DNA from: Cytospora piceicola
Taxonomy: Eukaryota > Ascomycota > Sordariomycetes > Diaporthales > Cytosporaceae
Direction of reading: 5' to 3'
DNA: 64,000 nt
Assembly: GCA_023375675.1 (NCBI GenBank)
Contig: JALQBC010000021.1
Span: forward strand, 372,001-436,000
Position numbers and translations under genes: made by a program. Positions 31,356 through 43,298 of the stretch are shown one piece after another. How positions within the stretch are numbered: position 1 is the first letter of the stretch; each line of letters starts with the position of its first letter. A model generated the notes under the pieces. That model was not told where the DNA came from. It saw nothing but the letters and a program-made list of their open reading frames with translations, and did no database searches.

Positions 31356-32764
31356 ATGGCAACCGCCTTTGTCGCTTCGACGCCAACTCCTGGTTCACCT
31401 GCCAGCATAAACACCCCACCAACCCCTCGACTGGGTGGTTTCGCCGATAACTGGGAGCCTTACACACCTGTTCGCAAATCTGCCCGACTCTCTTCTCGCA
31501 GCGCCGCCAACCGAACCCCATCACCTCATCAATCTGGTCGCACCTCGCAACCTACTCACCTTCGCGCCTCACCCCGATCGACTCCTCAGAAACATCAATC
31601 TACCTCCACATCTACCTCCATCTCCACCAAGATGACCTCATCATCATCATCATCATCATCATCATCGTCATCATCTCCTGCCACCGCTTCGCCTCAGAAG
31701 AAGCGCCTTGCACCTTCCGACACTCGTCGCGTCTCCGCGTCATTGACCGTAGAGAGCATTCGCAGTGCTGCAGTCGCCCTTGGTCAATCGCAGAAGATGG
31801 ATTCCCTGGCCACCTCATCAAGTCAAGCCGCGCTCGCGCTTCCAACCCCAGCCAAGACCCCCGCACAGAAGCACACAGACCAGGACCAGAAGGACGTCAA
31901 TGCGATCGCGCGTACCCTGTTCACCAAACAACAGAGCCCCAGGAAGTCGCGCACCAAGCAGCTCAAGCTGGACAGCTTCGAGGCCGTGGCCGAGGCCGGG
32001 GCCGAGAGCTTCCAGATCTTCACCGACTCACAGGATCGCGTCCCTGAGCCTGATGCCGCCGGCGACAATCCTTTCTACGGCGATGCGGGTATCGCGGCCT
32101 CCGCGAAGCCTGTCCGCCGCAGCTCGCGGAACAAGAAGAACGTCGCCCGCGATAGCGTCTCTGAGCTCGACGAGGTTATCAAGCGTGACGACGGATTGCT
32201 CTATGTCTTGTAAGTTGAAACGAGTCTCCTATCTATCTAATACAACGCTAAATATCCATCAGCCGCGGGAAGAAGATCTTCAGAAAGTTCACAGAAGGTG
32301 GTGAGGCAAGCTCCCGACCTCAGGTCAAGCCCCGCCTGCTCTTCCCCTCTGTCAGGAGCAACAACGAGAACGATCTTGCGAACCCAGACGAGGAGGCGGA
32401 GACCGACATCGAGGAGCCAGTGAAGCAGAAGGTCGAAGACGCCAAGGGCGACGCCAAGGACGACACCAAGGACGAAACCAAGGACGAAGTCGAGACCCCA
32501 GCCGAGGCGAGCGAGGAGAAGGTCGCCACGCCGAAGGCACCCAAGTTCGCACCTGCTTCACCACCAGCTACCAGCCGAGCCACTCGGTCCAAGAAGCTCA
32601 TCGCCGACGAACCCACTCCTGTCAAGGCCAAGCGCGGTGGCAATCGCAGCCCCTTTGATGGTTGGAAGCGTACTAAGACTGCCTCCCAGGGTTCTGTTCA
32701 CGGCCAGAAGCGGGCTGGCGAGACGCTCAGCGGTGCGTCCGCGTCCAAGCGGACCAGGGTCTGA
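31356..32764 (+). CDS. Unrecognised Ser/Thr-Pro-rich conserved-looking protein
   Basis: Two exons, 31356-32209 and 32263-32764 (donor GTAAGT, acceptor ATCAG), 451 aa. The join DDGLLYV|FRGKKIFRKF reads smoothly. I do not recognise a named family. The N-terminal half is basic and rich in SP/TP sites (STPTPGSP, PPTPRLGGFADNWEPYTP, RKSARLSSRS), with a poly-Ser run. Segments that look conserved are TPAKTPAQK, DVNAIARTLFTKQQSPRKS, SFQIFTDSQDRVPEPD, DNPFYG, the RGKKIFRKF region, KPRLLFPS and SPFDGWKRTK near the end. The many minimal CDK sites next to Lys/Arg suggest a cell-cycle-regulated nuclear protein, possibly a Whi5/Nrm1-type corepressor, but that is speculation. A charged KDDTKDETKDE low-complexity segment lies in exon 2. 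It is convergent with AIM21. Confidence 0.8.
31635..31671 (+). repeat. TCA microsatellite encoding poly-Ser
   Basis: A (TCA)n/(ATC)n run in exon 1 of the unrecognised gene, encoding about 13 serines. Confidence 0.9.
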
Positions 32765-33894
32765 GGCTGAGAATGGCACAGCCGGCGCTTTCAGGCCTAC
32801 TCTGTACTTGTTTGGCTACACCATGGATATGGTTTACGACAGGGATTTCTTATCGAGGGGAGGATGGTGCGCAGTATGAACGAAGTTAATGAGTCTCCCA
32901 CGGGAGCCACTTCGACAGTGTTTTCCCGACGCAGGTTCATGAGCAGTACGATATGGAAGGTGCTTCGGTGCCCCCTTCTGTCGACTTCAGTAGCTCCGAA
33001 GAGCTCATATCGCCGTGGTTGTCGGGTGTTTGCCGGAGGGGGGTTTGACACTTCTTTTTTTCTCTTTTTTCTTTTACGCAACAAAATTGCATCGCGAACA
33101 GCAGCAACGTTTGCCGGTAGTTCCTTCTTTCGGTCTGCCAAATAGGGTTTTTTTTTTTACGACATGACAATGGCAGGGAAAGGGCAAGGAGTCCTGGTAT
33201 CGATTTTCCATAACTATCCATGGATGTCAGGACTAGGGTGTATCAGATAGATAATTTCACTTTGATCGGGAAAAGCAGATGCAGATGGTTACATCCATCC
33301 GTTCGTTTGTCCGTTCACGAGAGGGTGACATCTGACCAAAAATTCGGTTGTCCGAACGCTCGTTGCCTCCCTTGCATGCGTGGACGCCTCAGTTGGAAAC
33401 TCGGCCATATTGCTATCTGTCACAAGGAACGAGGTCGACCCGGGCAGTCAAAGTATGCACGGATGCCTCAAGTGCTTCCAGGCCAGGCCCATGAACCAGT
33501 TCGACTGTGCGACTTTGTTTGTATTGTCTTTGGTCAGTAACTCTAAAATGATGTGTAGCATGTTTGCGAAACGCTTGTCGTGTTGGAAACCGAGAGATGA
33601 CGGCGGCTTTGCTTCGCCTCGCTGAGACGGCTGATTTGGTGTTTTTTTTTTGTTACTGTAGGAATAAAAGGAAGGACAGTAAGTCAGGAGCAGTAAAGCC
33701 CGAAGTATCCAAAAACTGCTACTACCTATATGCATTCTGTCGTTGATGATCCAACTCAAAAACATACTTGATCTTTTCAACTCCCCAACACTCGGACTTC
33801 CCACCAACCAGACGTATTGCTGGCGACTAACGACTCGACAAATGCGGCGCGGAAGAACAACATGCTTAGTGACCACTACGGGCCAGCACTATTG
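32765..33894. other. Convergent 3' intergenic region
   Basis: About 1.1 kb between the stops of the 31.4-kb gene and AIM21. It has T-rich tracts at about 33054-33075, 33150-33158 and 33641-33651. No coding exon is convincing; probably long 3' UTRs. Confidence 0.6.
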
Positions 33895-36743
33895 TTAATC
33901 CTCGACAGGGTTGAGTTCAGCGTCTTTTGCTTCGATCTTGGATTCAGCCTTGTTCGCTTCTACGGTGGCCTCGGCAACAGTCTCACCGGCCATGTCTATC
34001 ACAAAATGGTCAGCAGTCATCCCAAGCGCTTAAAATCGCATCGTGCCCTCTGTATCGCGGATGGCGGTCTCGAACTTACTCGTTGCCAGCGTCTCTGTCT
34101 TTGTTTCTACCGGCTCCTCCTTCTCTTCTCCTTTCTCTTCAATTTCCTCTTCCTTAGTCTCCTCAGCTGCCTTGGTCTCGGGCTCTGCGTCCTCTACAGC
34201 CTTTGTTTCCGTAGTGTCTGGCTTGCCCTCCAGGGAAGCCTCAACAGGCGCGGTCGGCTTCTCTTCGGTCTCCACTGGAGACTCATCAACAACAGGCGAG
34301 GTCGACTTCTCCTCTGTCTCCGCTGGAGACTCCTCAACAACGGGTGCAGCCGGCTTCTCTTCTGTCTCCGCTGGAGACGCCTCTCCGACCAGAACCTCGC
34401 CGTCGGTCTCGGGGTCAACGGACCACACAGTGACCGTCGTGGCAAAGGCCAGTTTAGGCTGCTTAACTGCGGGGTCCGAGGACGCCGATGAGGAAGCAGG
34501 GGCAGGGGCGGGAGAGACAGCAGCCGGAGCACGTCTCTGCGGGCCACGAGCCCGTCCCTTCCGCGCATCGGCCAGAGGCGCCTTTTCCTTGGGCTCCTCG
34601 GCTGCCTCCTCCTTCTCCTCCTCCTTGGGCTTCGGTGGCTTCGGGCCCAGACCCAGCTTCTTGTTCAGGTCAGACATGAAGCCAGCTTGAAGGGCGGCAA
34701 TCTTATTGCCCATTGGTCGAGCTGGCACTGGAGGTTTTGCCTTGGGCGCCGGGGCATCGGTGGACGCGGCCGCAGGTGGAGGGGATGCTTTGGCAGGGCG
34801 AGCCGGGATCTGCGGCTTAGGACGGTCCGGAATAGCAGGCTTTGACGTCTCCTCCGGGGACTTGGACTTGGGCCGTTCGGGAACGCCAGGTTTCTCCTGT
34901 GAATCAGTCGGCTTGCGCTGAGGTCGTCCTGGCAGCTCTGGTGGCTTGTTATCGACAGGCGACGGAGCCTCCGCCTGGGGTCCGGAGACAGTCGTCTCGA
35001 GCTTCAGACTGTCCGGTGTGTCTTCCCAAATGTCGCGGCTTGGGAACTTGTGCGAGTTCTTTGGGCGCTGTGCCACCTCCTGAGCGAGATGGGGCTGGTG
35101 GCCGATCCAGGTAGGTTTCTGATTCCTCCAAAGGAAGGCGTCTGGGTGTGTCAGCTCCTTTTCGGCAAGCTCCTCTTGCCTACGAGCCCATAGGTGGGCT
35201 GGGGTCTCGGCGTATTGGCGTGATGGAACATCTTTCTTGGACTCTTCCTCCGCCAGGTCAGGCGTAGAGACAGTCGCGGTGTAGTGAGCACTGCTAGGTG
35301 CGTCCTCCCAGATATCCTTGCTTGGGAACCGATGCTTCATCTTCTCAATCTGATCAGGCGTGAGCTGCTCCTTATTGGGGGCGCTGCCCTCGTCTTCGGG
35401 AAACAGGGGCTCGTATTCTTCAACGTCTTCCAACGGTGTAGACCTCAGATCGGAAGACTCCACTCTATAGAGACTGGCCGGGCGACTGGTTGGGCGACTG
35501 CGCGGCGGGTCCGCCTCAAGCTCGCTTCCTCGACGCGATCGTGCAGGGTCTATACAAGGCACCTGGTCGGGATGCGGAGTGTTCTTCCTCACCTCGTCTT
35601 CAGCCAGGATGGGTGCCGTGTAATCATCATCGTCTTCCGAAGGCACAGATTCGCCGTTCAGCAGCACGTTCTTCTGGCTGTTGGGTTCCTGAATACGGAC
35701 TTCCTTCTCACCAGGCTTTGTCGACTGAGGCCTTGAAGACGCATCAAGGGCAGCCCACCCTACTTGTTCACTTGGCGTGCCCGTGTGGTCGTGTGTACCT
35801 TCAACTTTCGATTAGGGTCTCGCCGGAAGAAAGGGGGTTTGGACCTCATTTTGAACTTACCAACACCGTGGCCATTAACCTCGGTATCCCTCACCAATCG
35901 GTTGAGCTGATCACTGCTCAAAGAGAAGTTGGTAACACGATCGTGCTGGTAAGGATGATGCTCCAGTCTGAGAAGCTCTGGATGCTTCTGGTAATACTCC
36001 TTGTCCAGCTTATCCTGAGGAGCGACACCATGCCCGTGCAAGCCATAGCTTCCCGGAGGAAGACCTCGAGAGCTAGACTTCCTCTTGTGGCCCAACCTGG
36101 CGGCCTCTGTGCCAGGGGCGGGGGATGGAGCCTGGACATCGCCAGCATTGGGCAACAAGGGAATCTGTTGGCCGATCTCGGGGATACCATGCTCATCGTC
36201 TTCCGCCTCGTTCTCGGAGAGGCCATCAGTCGTGCTGGCCTTCTTCTTCAGACTGCGGTTCGACGGCGTAGGGACCTCAGTATTTGCCTTGCCGATACCA
36301 AAGGAGGCTGCCCTTTCGGAATCGGTCCTGGTGACCTGCATGATTCGTTCTTTTGCGCTCGAGGCGGGCCTTTCTGCCTTGGGGGCATAGATCCTGAGGT
36401 TCTCGTCGATTGTACGGGTTTGTGTCGGAGATGTGGTTGATTCGCGGGACGAATCGACTGCTTCAGCTAGGGCGTCATATTCCATGCCTTCCTCGCCAGC
36501 AACGGCAGGTAACTCGACACTCTTGGACCGATCGATCGGGTCATTGGAGTCGGAACGGTCCTTCTTCGCACCGGAAAAGCCGCTGTTCAGTGGCGAAGGA
36601 GCGTACCGGTCGGGGTTGGGCGAGACTCCTCGTTTTGCAGGACGAGGGGGAACCTTGGGCTGAAGGTATTGATCCCGCTCCTGCCCACTCTTGGATGGCC
36701 GGGGAGGAACCGAAGGTTGCTGCTGGGTAGCTGCGGACGACAT
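33895..36743 (-). CDS. AIM21: AIM21-like actin patch protein
   Basis: Cortical actin regulator. In yeast Aim21 partners with Tda2 to recruit or modulate capping protein at endocytic patches. Three exons on minus: 36743-35861, 35759-34080 and 33995-33895, giving 887 aa. Joins are GHGVG|GWAALDASSRP and ETLAT|NMAGETVAEA. The small third exon removes an earlier in-frame stop at 34030. Features: poly-proline SH3-type motifs at the N terminus (PSVPPRPSKSG; KVPPRPAKRG), two copies of a FPS(K/R)DIWED(A/T)P motif near residues 440 and 537, more PxRPxxP motifs at 570-640, and GNKIAALQAGFMSDLNKKLG at about 645-665, a conserved capping-interaction-like segment. Glu-rich tandem repeats occupy about 750-800. 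The ATG at 36743 is preferred to the upstream GTG. Confidence 0.85.
34245..34395 (-). repeat. AIM21: About 48-51-bp coding repeat in AIM21
   Basis: Three successive units encode (S)PAETEEKPAAPVVEE, PAETEEKSTSPVVDE and PVETEEKPTAPVEAS, with high DNA similarity between units. Confidence 0.85.
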
Positions 36744-37620
36744 TCTGTTCACTTGTGGCTACCTCGACGGATTGTCAAAGAGTGTAGTGCTTCAGATATC
36801 TATTCGTCAGAGGAAGGACCTATGGAAGTAAATAACAGCTGTCAGCGCGAGCCAATTGCCTAGGTACTCTGAACCCAATGCGAAGTAGGTGGGGTGGGGT
36901 ATAAGTACTGATGGTACGGAAAGACAAGTGAAGACAAAGGGGGGCTGAGCTAGAACTGTTGGCAACGGCGAGTTGACGGGGGTGTTCTGGTCTAGTTGAG
37001 GTTCTGGGGACAGCAGCAACTGTTGAGGCTCTTTATCAAGTCAAAGTGCCAGCAAGAGTCCAAAGTCTCATGATTGTGAGCAATTGAACAAATGAAAAAG
37101 AACCACGAATCGAACTCCTGGCCACGACTACGGACACACGGACGGGGTTGCCGTCAGGGAGCCCAAGGTTGGAACCTTTTTGGGGCGCTCAAGTGTCCAC
37201 CGAGTCCACGATAGACCGTCCCACTCCGTGATAAGAGCGACTTTGAACGGCGACAGTCAACCTAGTCTAGGATGACTCGCACTTGTCTGAGTATGACAGA
37301 CGGCTGTTCGTAAAAGCTGCTCTCCAGGAGGGTTCCAGGTCGTTGCTCAGGAAATAGGGAAAGGCTTCTCTCGGTTGTAGAAATCGTGCATGGGGACCAG
37401 AGAGAAGCTGCATGCAATGTGAGGCATGTGGAATGATGGATCTGGGGTAACAAGTGGTGTGTGTGTCATTGGAAAGCGGCTGCTATCGGCACTTACCTTC
37501 GACTCGGGTACAGATCAAACTTTGGTCAAGTGGCAGGGGAACAACAGGTCAAATTTGAATATGACAAGAGGAGTTGTGTTTACAAAAGTATTGAAATCCA
37601 TCTACATTCACCTAGGGACT

Positions 37621-37709
37621 TAGGTAGGTAGGTAGGCAGGTGGTAGGTAGGTAGGTAGGTAGGTAGGTAGGTAGGTAGGTAGGTAGGTAGGTAGGTAGGT
37701 AGGTAGATA
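37621..37709. repeat. (GTAG)n microsatellite
   Basis: About 22 near-perfect GTAG units with two interruptions. It is the longest simple repeat in the window. Confidence 0.95.
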
Positions 37710-38564
37710 GTTGTTGTAGGTAGCTGCAGGCAGGTGCAGGCACGCAGGTATGTAGGAGGGTGGTGGGTATAACTTCCGGGACGAAACAGTAAAAACGCTC
37801 GAGAACATCTGGCTGTCCCGATCTACAGTACACAGTAGAGGGAGAACCACCGCTAGAAGCAACCCAGGTATAAGAACCTGCCTGTTGATGAAATGGCTTA
37901 CTCGTCATTGGGTCGGCCGGCCGGCTGAGCTAAAAGACGGTGCGGTGCTGCTTGCAGATCTCAGGCCTGGACTCTTCACCATCAAGGTTCAGTAACCTCT
38001 CACCTGACAGGAACTTGCCTATATTCCTTGGTACTGACTACCTACTTAGGTACATGCTTGAGCACGAAGTACCTGAAATACCTAGGTATCGTTTTGCTCC
38101 TTGTTTGCAGCCGAATCATGTCATGATCTAATGTCGCTACCATTGCCGCGGTGTCCTTACCCCTTACTATTATTATTATTATCGTTCAACTACTGACGGA
38201 CGGTCCTCGTGGTGGTCAGCAACACAACGGCAGACAAAAGTAAGGCCCGCACCAACGGTATGAAATCCGCCAGCAAAGAACTGAGACAAGATGATGTACA
38301 TAGTGACTGAAAGACGGTGTAGGTACATGCGACGGCATATACGTCCTGTATACTGGTACGGACGTTAACTAACCAGACTGCATGGAAAGTTCTTGTCCAA
38401 AGTTCCCTTGATTTCCCTCCATGTCGATGGCGTCAAACTGGCCCGCATGATGCCCCACCATCTGCCATGCCGCCAATTATCGTGGCGACTTCACTCACTT
38501 CGGCTGTACCTTTTTTGTGACCACGGAACCCACGCATCTACATGCCTCTTTCGTCAAAGGCTGC

Positions 38565-38566
<2 letters not shown>

Positions 38567-38599
<33 letters not shown>
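38567..38599. repeat. (TA)n microsatellite
   Basis: About 16 AT dinucleotides in spacer DNA. Confidence 0.95.
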
Positions 38600-38601
<2 letters not shown>

Positions 38602-39638
38602 TTAATTTATATTGTACATGGTTTCCGAGGTGGAGATTACTGTCTTTATAAAGGCAGTAGACATATTAGTAGCATTGCTAGGCATACAAGTAGGGTATAT
38701 ACTACGCCTCCCAACAACCTTAAACTTGAAGGCCGACCGGACTAAGGCACGCATCTTTACTATCGACACTTTGTACTACTGTAGATACCCGGTGATCTCA
38801 AATCTTACGTAAAACCCGTCAAACTCCAAGAGCTTTGTGTGACGGTGCCTCTAGCAATAGAGCTTGCCGCAATATGGCGTCATGGCTTGCAATATTGCTG
38901 GGCGTAATGTATGTATGAGCAAATACAGATTGCATATACCTCTCTACCTAGGTACCTACGTAGGTATCTGGGTATCCTCGTTCGCGTCGTACACCACTCA
39001 TGTGCTTCATTGACTGACTGCCCAATATACGTAGATATTCCAAGTCTTCCTAAGGAGTTCCGGCAACCAGCAGCCACCCAGCCAGCTAGATGAATAGCAC
39101 TCAGATCCGAACTGCCAGAGTATTAACTCTGCGCGCGCATACAAGGACAATGGCTTCCCGCCGGCTTCCTAGCCAGTAAGATACGAGGGGTCCTCTTTCT
39201 CGAAACCAAGCTGCAAATCCATATGGTCAAGAGAGAAACACAGCAGCCAACCAAAAGACTCCTCTTGTGAGAGAAACAATGATCGATAATAACCTCGTTA
39301 TAGTCTGACTTGAGACTGGGATAACCCGCAGAAAAGGGCCTATAGACGCCATTCACCGAACCTAAGATGCAGTATCACCCGCACCCTCACCCTCGCCCTC
39401 TTCCCTGTCGCCCTCTTCCCTGTCACCCTCGTCGCAATAAGCCCAGCTCAAACCTCCAAAGTTTTTCCAAAGGCCTGCCTCAACCATTCGTCACCTCGCC
39501 GTCCTCTACAGCGCCCTGGTTTCCGAGCACAGCATGTCATGACCGGCTGGTAATATCCCGTCGTAAAAAAAAAGGGTCCTCACATGCTGCAATTCCTCTG
39601 TCTCCCCCCAATCACCGCCCGGACACACGTCCCAAGGA

Positions 39639-40534
39639 TCATACCATCATCTGCGCGACGCCCTGGCCACCAAGCGTCTTGGAGCCCACGAACGCCTGGC
39701 CCTTGACGGCAGCCAGCAGGTAGCAGAGGCCCGCGAACGTCAGGACGATGGCCGCGGCGATCAGGGAGGTGGGCCTGCTGATGATGCTGAGCCACTGGAT
39801 GAGGGCCATGATGCCGTAGGCGGCCGCGCGCATGTAGTTGGTCGAGATCTTGCGGATGTACGCGTCGAACGTGCTGGACGTCGGGCAGATGCGGAGCAGG
39901 AGGGGGATCTCGATGAAGACGATCACGAACGCGGACACCCTGGAAGGAGGAGCGAGAAAGCAACGTGTCAGCGAGCCTGTCGGTATAATATCATACAAAA
40001 CGCGGCGCACAGGGCGCGGTTCTGTGGGAGGGGGAGGGGGGCGGCGGAGTGGTCGGGCGGCGCTTACAGCAGGAAAACGGAGAACATGATGATGATAGGG
40101 GCGAACGTAAAGATATTTGCAATGCCTAGCGCAAAGCCGAGGATCATCGACAGCACTCCGAGCCTGCGGTAAGAATCTCTCGTGTTAGTATTCCGGTTTC
40201 CTCAGGATATTCTATCACCCCATCTCCTGACGTTCTGTCGCCGGGCTTGTTGTCGGTGTGCTCTGCAGACAAGCAGACAGACAGACAGTTGAACTGACTG
40301 CCTGTTCGTTTTGTCTGCTACCCACATGCAGCGCATCGACGTCGAGTCCGTATGTATCGTGTGGGAAGGGGGTTCTTGTTCGTGGAAGCTCTCACCATTG
40401 CCCGTAGATACCTGGATTCGAAGGTTAGCATCTCGGCTCCTCTTGCCGATCATCGCGGTGTGGGGACCCCCTCCTAGGGGAGCTGGAGTTGACGTACTGA
40501 AGTTCCTCGTCGCGAATTCGTCCATCAACGTCAT
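39639..40534 (-). CDS. TVP18: Golgi membrane protein TVP18
   Basis: Small four-pass membrane protein of late Golgi/Tlg2-positive vesicles. Four exons on minus: 40534-40498, 40411-40396, 40163-40068 and 39939-39639, giving 149 aa, the family size. Exon 2 is a 16-nt microexon: NF(S)|IYGQ(W)|LGVLSMILGF reads correctly only with it included. Further joins are VFLL|VSAFVIVFIEIPLL, then CPTSSTFDAYIRKISTNYMR, a hydrophobic pair of helices and the invariant tail GSKTLGGQGVAQMMV. Donors are GTACGT, GTGAGA and GTAAGC. The recognised family text leaves little doubt about identity, and the exon phases all agree (1, 2 and 2). Confidence 0.92.
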
Positions 40535-41932
40535 CTTGAAGTATGTATGCTGAGAAGAACGATTATGGTATTGTCGTTGTCGCTCTTGCGGTGTTCTGTC
40601 TGTCTGGGATTGACTGGCTCTTCTCGGGAGCTAGGGGAGGCTGGGGGAAGCTGTCTGGAAGCTGACGAATTGCGCCCTCAGGTGTTTTTGTCTTAGTTCG
40701 GCAGTTATCTGTGTATCGTCCGTTCGGGTGGGTGGGAATTTGGTTGATGAGTCTGTCGCAAAGTGGACCGCAACTGGGAAATGCAGGCTCTTGGTCAATG
40801 GGTACGTTGTTCGGGTCGTCAGGTCGTTGCAAATTCCGAAACCTTGACAGTCAGTCAGTTAGTGGTCGGCAAAGTGGCAGGCGACGGACTGTTGAACTCT
40901 CAGGCGTTTCAAGCCTCACCAGCTTGCGCAGCTCCCGCCGCTTGCTAGGGTCACTTTTTAATATTCCCACGGATGGTGTGAATCTCGCTAGTGCCGTTGC
41001 TGGGACGTCCACTGCCAATCGCCGTGCGGAATGCTCCCTGCCAAAACGTGCCTCAGGGGGCGTGTGTGGAATGAAAGATATACGAACCTTATGCTTGGCT
41101 CCAGGATTTCTTTGACTGCAGGTGGCCCAAGGCTGGCCAAGGCTGTTCAGGCTCGTTTCGCCTGAATGTCAAGGAGGATGGGAGGCCGGCTTTGTCTTTA
41201 TTCACAACCAGATGCAAACATTCCACTTTTTGTTTACAGAGCCGCAATCTTCCTGCCTTCCTGCCTTCCGCCTTTAAATGAAGAAATTCCTGTCTTTAGG
41301 CAGATCCCTCTAGAAGTAAAGGCTTCCACTTTCTACGACTCTCGCTTATATGTGAGCACTTACGTGGTGTGGGCCAAAGGGACTGCTGCGCCATCAGAGG
41401 TCAGGTCAGCTAGTAATATTCCCTTCAACGGCCTCAGAGTTCATCCGCTTTTCGTCGGGACTGGCCATCCTGTTCTTATGACTGAACTCCGGAGCCCCTG
41501 TGGGAACTGCACTCGTTGGGGCATGCTGTACTTTCAGTCCTTTGGCTCTGAGGCTGTCTTTCGACACATACGAGACTGGTAGGGCGCCGTGCGGAAGCGA
41601 GAGTATTAGTCACACTTATGCATCCTGTGCATGTCTTTTGCACCATCCCATACCCGAGGATTACGATGCGTCTTTGGATCATTGTGTGGCCTGCCTCACA
41701 CAGCGATCCTGTTTCCGCGGAACAACGAGAAAAGCCTCCTGGGAGTCTCTGACGATCGAGACGAATGGCACGGAAAATCGGATTTGCTCTTTAACGTGTT
41801 CTCTCTGCTGTCGCCATGCCTCGTCGAAATCAGAATCAGAAGTCCCCCTCCCAACTCAAAACCCGCAAGACATCCTGTTCATTCCACCTCGCCCCGGTTT
41901 CCCGTGCCCCAACTATTCCAACGACTGGGTAT
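40535..41932. other. Spacer between NTF2 and TVP18
   Basis: TVP18 promoter plus NTF2 3' region. Open frames here (for example 41166-41582 on plus) have no recognisable domain and biased composition. I see no gene. Confidence 0.6.
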
Positions 41933-42570
41933 CTAGTAGACCAACTTGAAAATGTCGTGCGAAACGAAGAAGCTGCCGTTGGGGTCCTTCGTCAGGTGGA
42001 AGGTCTGGGCAAAGTTCATGGGGTGCTCGCCATCGTCGACCTATCATCAGGGGGGGAAGCCGTCAGCAAAGTTGTATAGAGAAAAATACACATCAAACAT
42101 TCAAAGTAGAGTAATATTGTCTGGGGGCGGCGGGAACGCCCCGTTTGTAGGAATCATGGGCCATCGTATACGTACAAGGAGCTGGCCGGTAATCAGGATC
42201 AGGACACCGCCGTCCGCTACGCCGGGCATGGGGTCGAGGGTGGTGATCTTGTGCTGCACCTTCTGGAAGGGCAGTGCCTATAACAAACAGCGCATCACCT
42301 GTTAGCAGGAGTATCCCGTGGGGGCGGGGCCACTCGCGCCGGGCTTTCCCAGCCCATCATGGCCAAGAGCGCCCAGCTCGTGAGCTTCAGAGGGGCGGGA
42401 CGTACAGAGAGCTTCTCCACGATGGCACTGACGCCCTGGACAGAGCTGGACTCGTAGGTGAGCATGCTCTGGTCGCGGTAGAGCGGGCCCAGCTGCTTGC
42501 GGTCGGCATCGAACTGCTGGTAGTAGAAGTCGCAAAATTGCTTTGCGATCTCAACGAAGTTGTCGGCCAT
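41933..42570 (-). CDS. NTF2: Nuclear transport factor 2
   Basis: Imports Ran-GDP into the nucleus by binding FxFG nucleoporins. Three exons on minus: 42570-42406, 42277-42176 and 42040-41933, all phase 0, giving 124 aa, the normal size. Sequence landmarks are [36 protein letters not shown] and VEKL(S)|[41 protein letters not shown] and [18 protein letters not shown] at the C terminus follow. All are NTF2 hallmarks, with conserved Ran- and FxFG-contact regions in place. Confidence 0.95.
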
Positions 42571-43298
42571 CTTAGCAGCTGTGTGTTCGAGAGGAAGGGT
42601 GGGTGGTTTGTTTGTCCGTTACTGTCGTCGGATGGGATGGGCGAGAAGAAGGTCAGCTCGGTTGTTGACGTTGCTGTTTTGCAAAGGCGGCGGGGGAAGA
42701 TGCTCAGGCTTGGTGGGGTAAATTTGGCATTTGGCATTTGGGCTCGGGCACCCAGCGACAGGGGAACAGGGGAGCCAGGCTGTGAGACCTTGACGATTCT
42801 GATTACGTAATACCGATCCTTCAGGGGTGTCAAGGTTGGGCTTGGGCGTGCAGGAATTTGGAAGTCACATCGATGCAGATGATAAGAAGATACCTACCTA
42901 GGGTAGGTAAGTAGGTACGGATAAACAGGTAGGTAAACAGATAGGTACCTCAGATGGAAACAACCTTTGAGACACTTTTTCTTGGACCACAATCCTCTAA
43001 TTCTATCCACTTCTTCTTCGGCTCTCATTCTTCCTCTCCCAAGTCCCGATAGCCTCTACCTTTGGTCCCATGCCTACAGTCATGGCAGCAGCTTGCTATG
43101 CCTCCCCATTCGTTGATCCTACGTGAGGTTGATCGTTGTTTGACTACGTAGCACAGACGCGTTCATAGAGGGTCAAACAGATTGAGGGTGAAACCATGAT
43201 ATAAGTGATTGAAGTATGCACAGACAAGACGCTTTTCTATTGCTCTACCATGCTCCCAATTACCAAAACCCAGCAAAACAGACGTTTTGGCAATTTCC
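42571..43298. other. Spacer between MET10 3' end and NTF2 start
   Basis: Includes a TACCTACCTAGGGTAGGTAAG-like degenerate patch at about 42892-42950, about 320 bp upstream of NTF2, and pyrimidine-rich sequence at 43000-43060. No coding signal. Confidence 0.6.

Larger units (their letters stand above)
36744..39638. other. Gene-poor 2.9-kb region
   Basis: Nothing convincingly coding on either strand. Contains the long GTAG array (37621-37709), TTA triplets (38165-38182), a TA run (38567-38599), TACCTAGGTA at 38079-38088 and 38945-38954, and pyrimidine-rich CCCTCxTCCCTGTCxCCCTC repeats at about 39380-39435 just 3' of TVP18. It should include the AIM21 promoter at its left end. Confidence 0.65.

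Noticed and set aside
37095..37172. tRNA-like B-box (AGTTCGATTCG on minus)
   Set aside because: The T-arm stem does not pair properly and no A-box or acceptor stem is found at the expected distance.
41166..41582. 138-codon plus-strand frame between NTF2 and TVP18
   Set aside because: No conserved pattern, unlike neighbouring genes in codon bias, and no supporting splice or start context.
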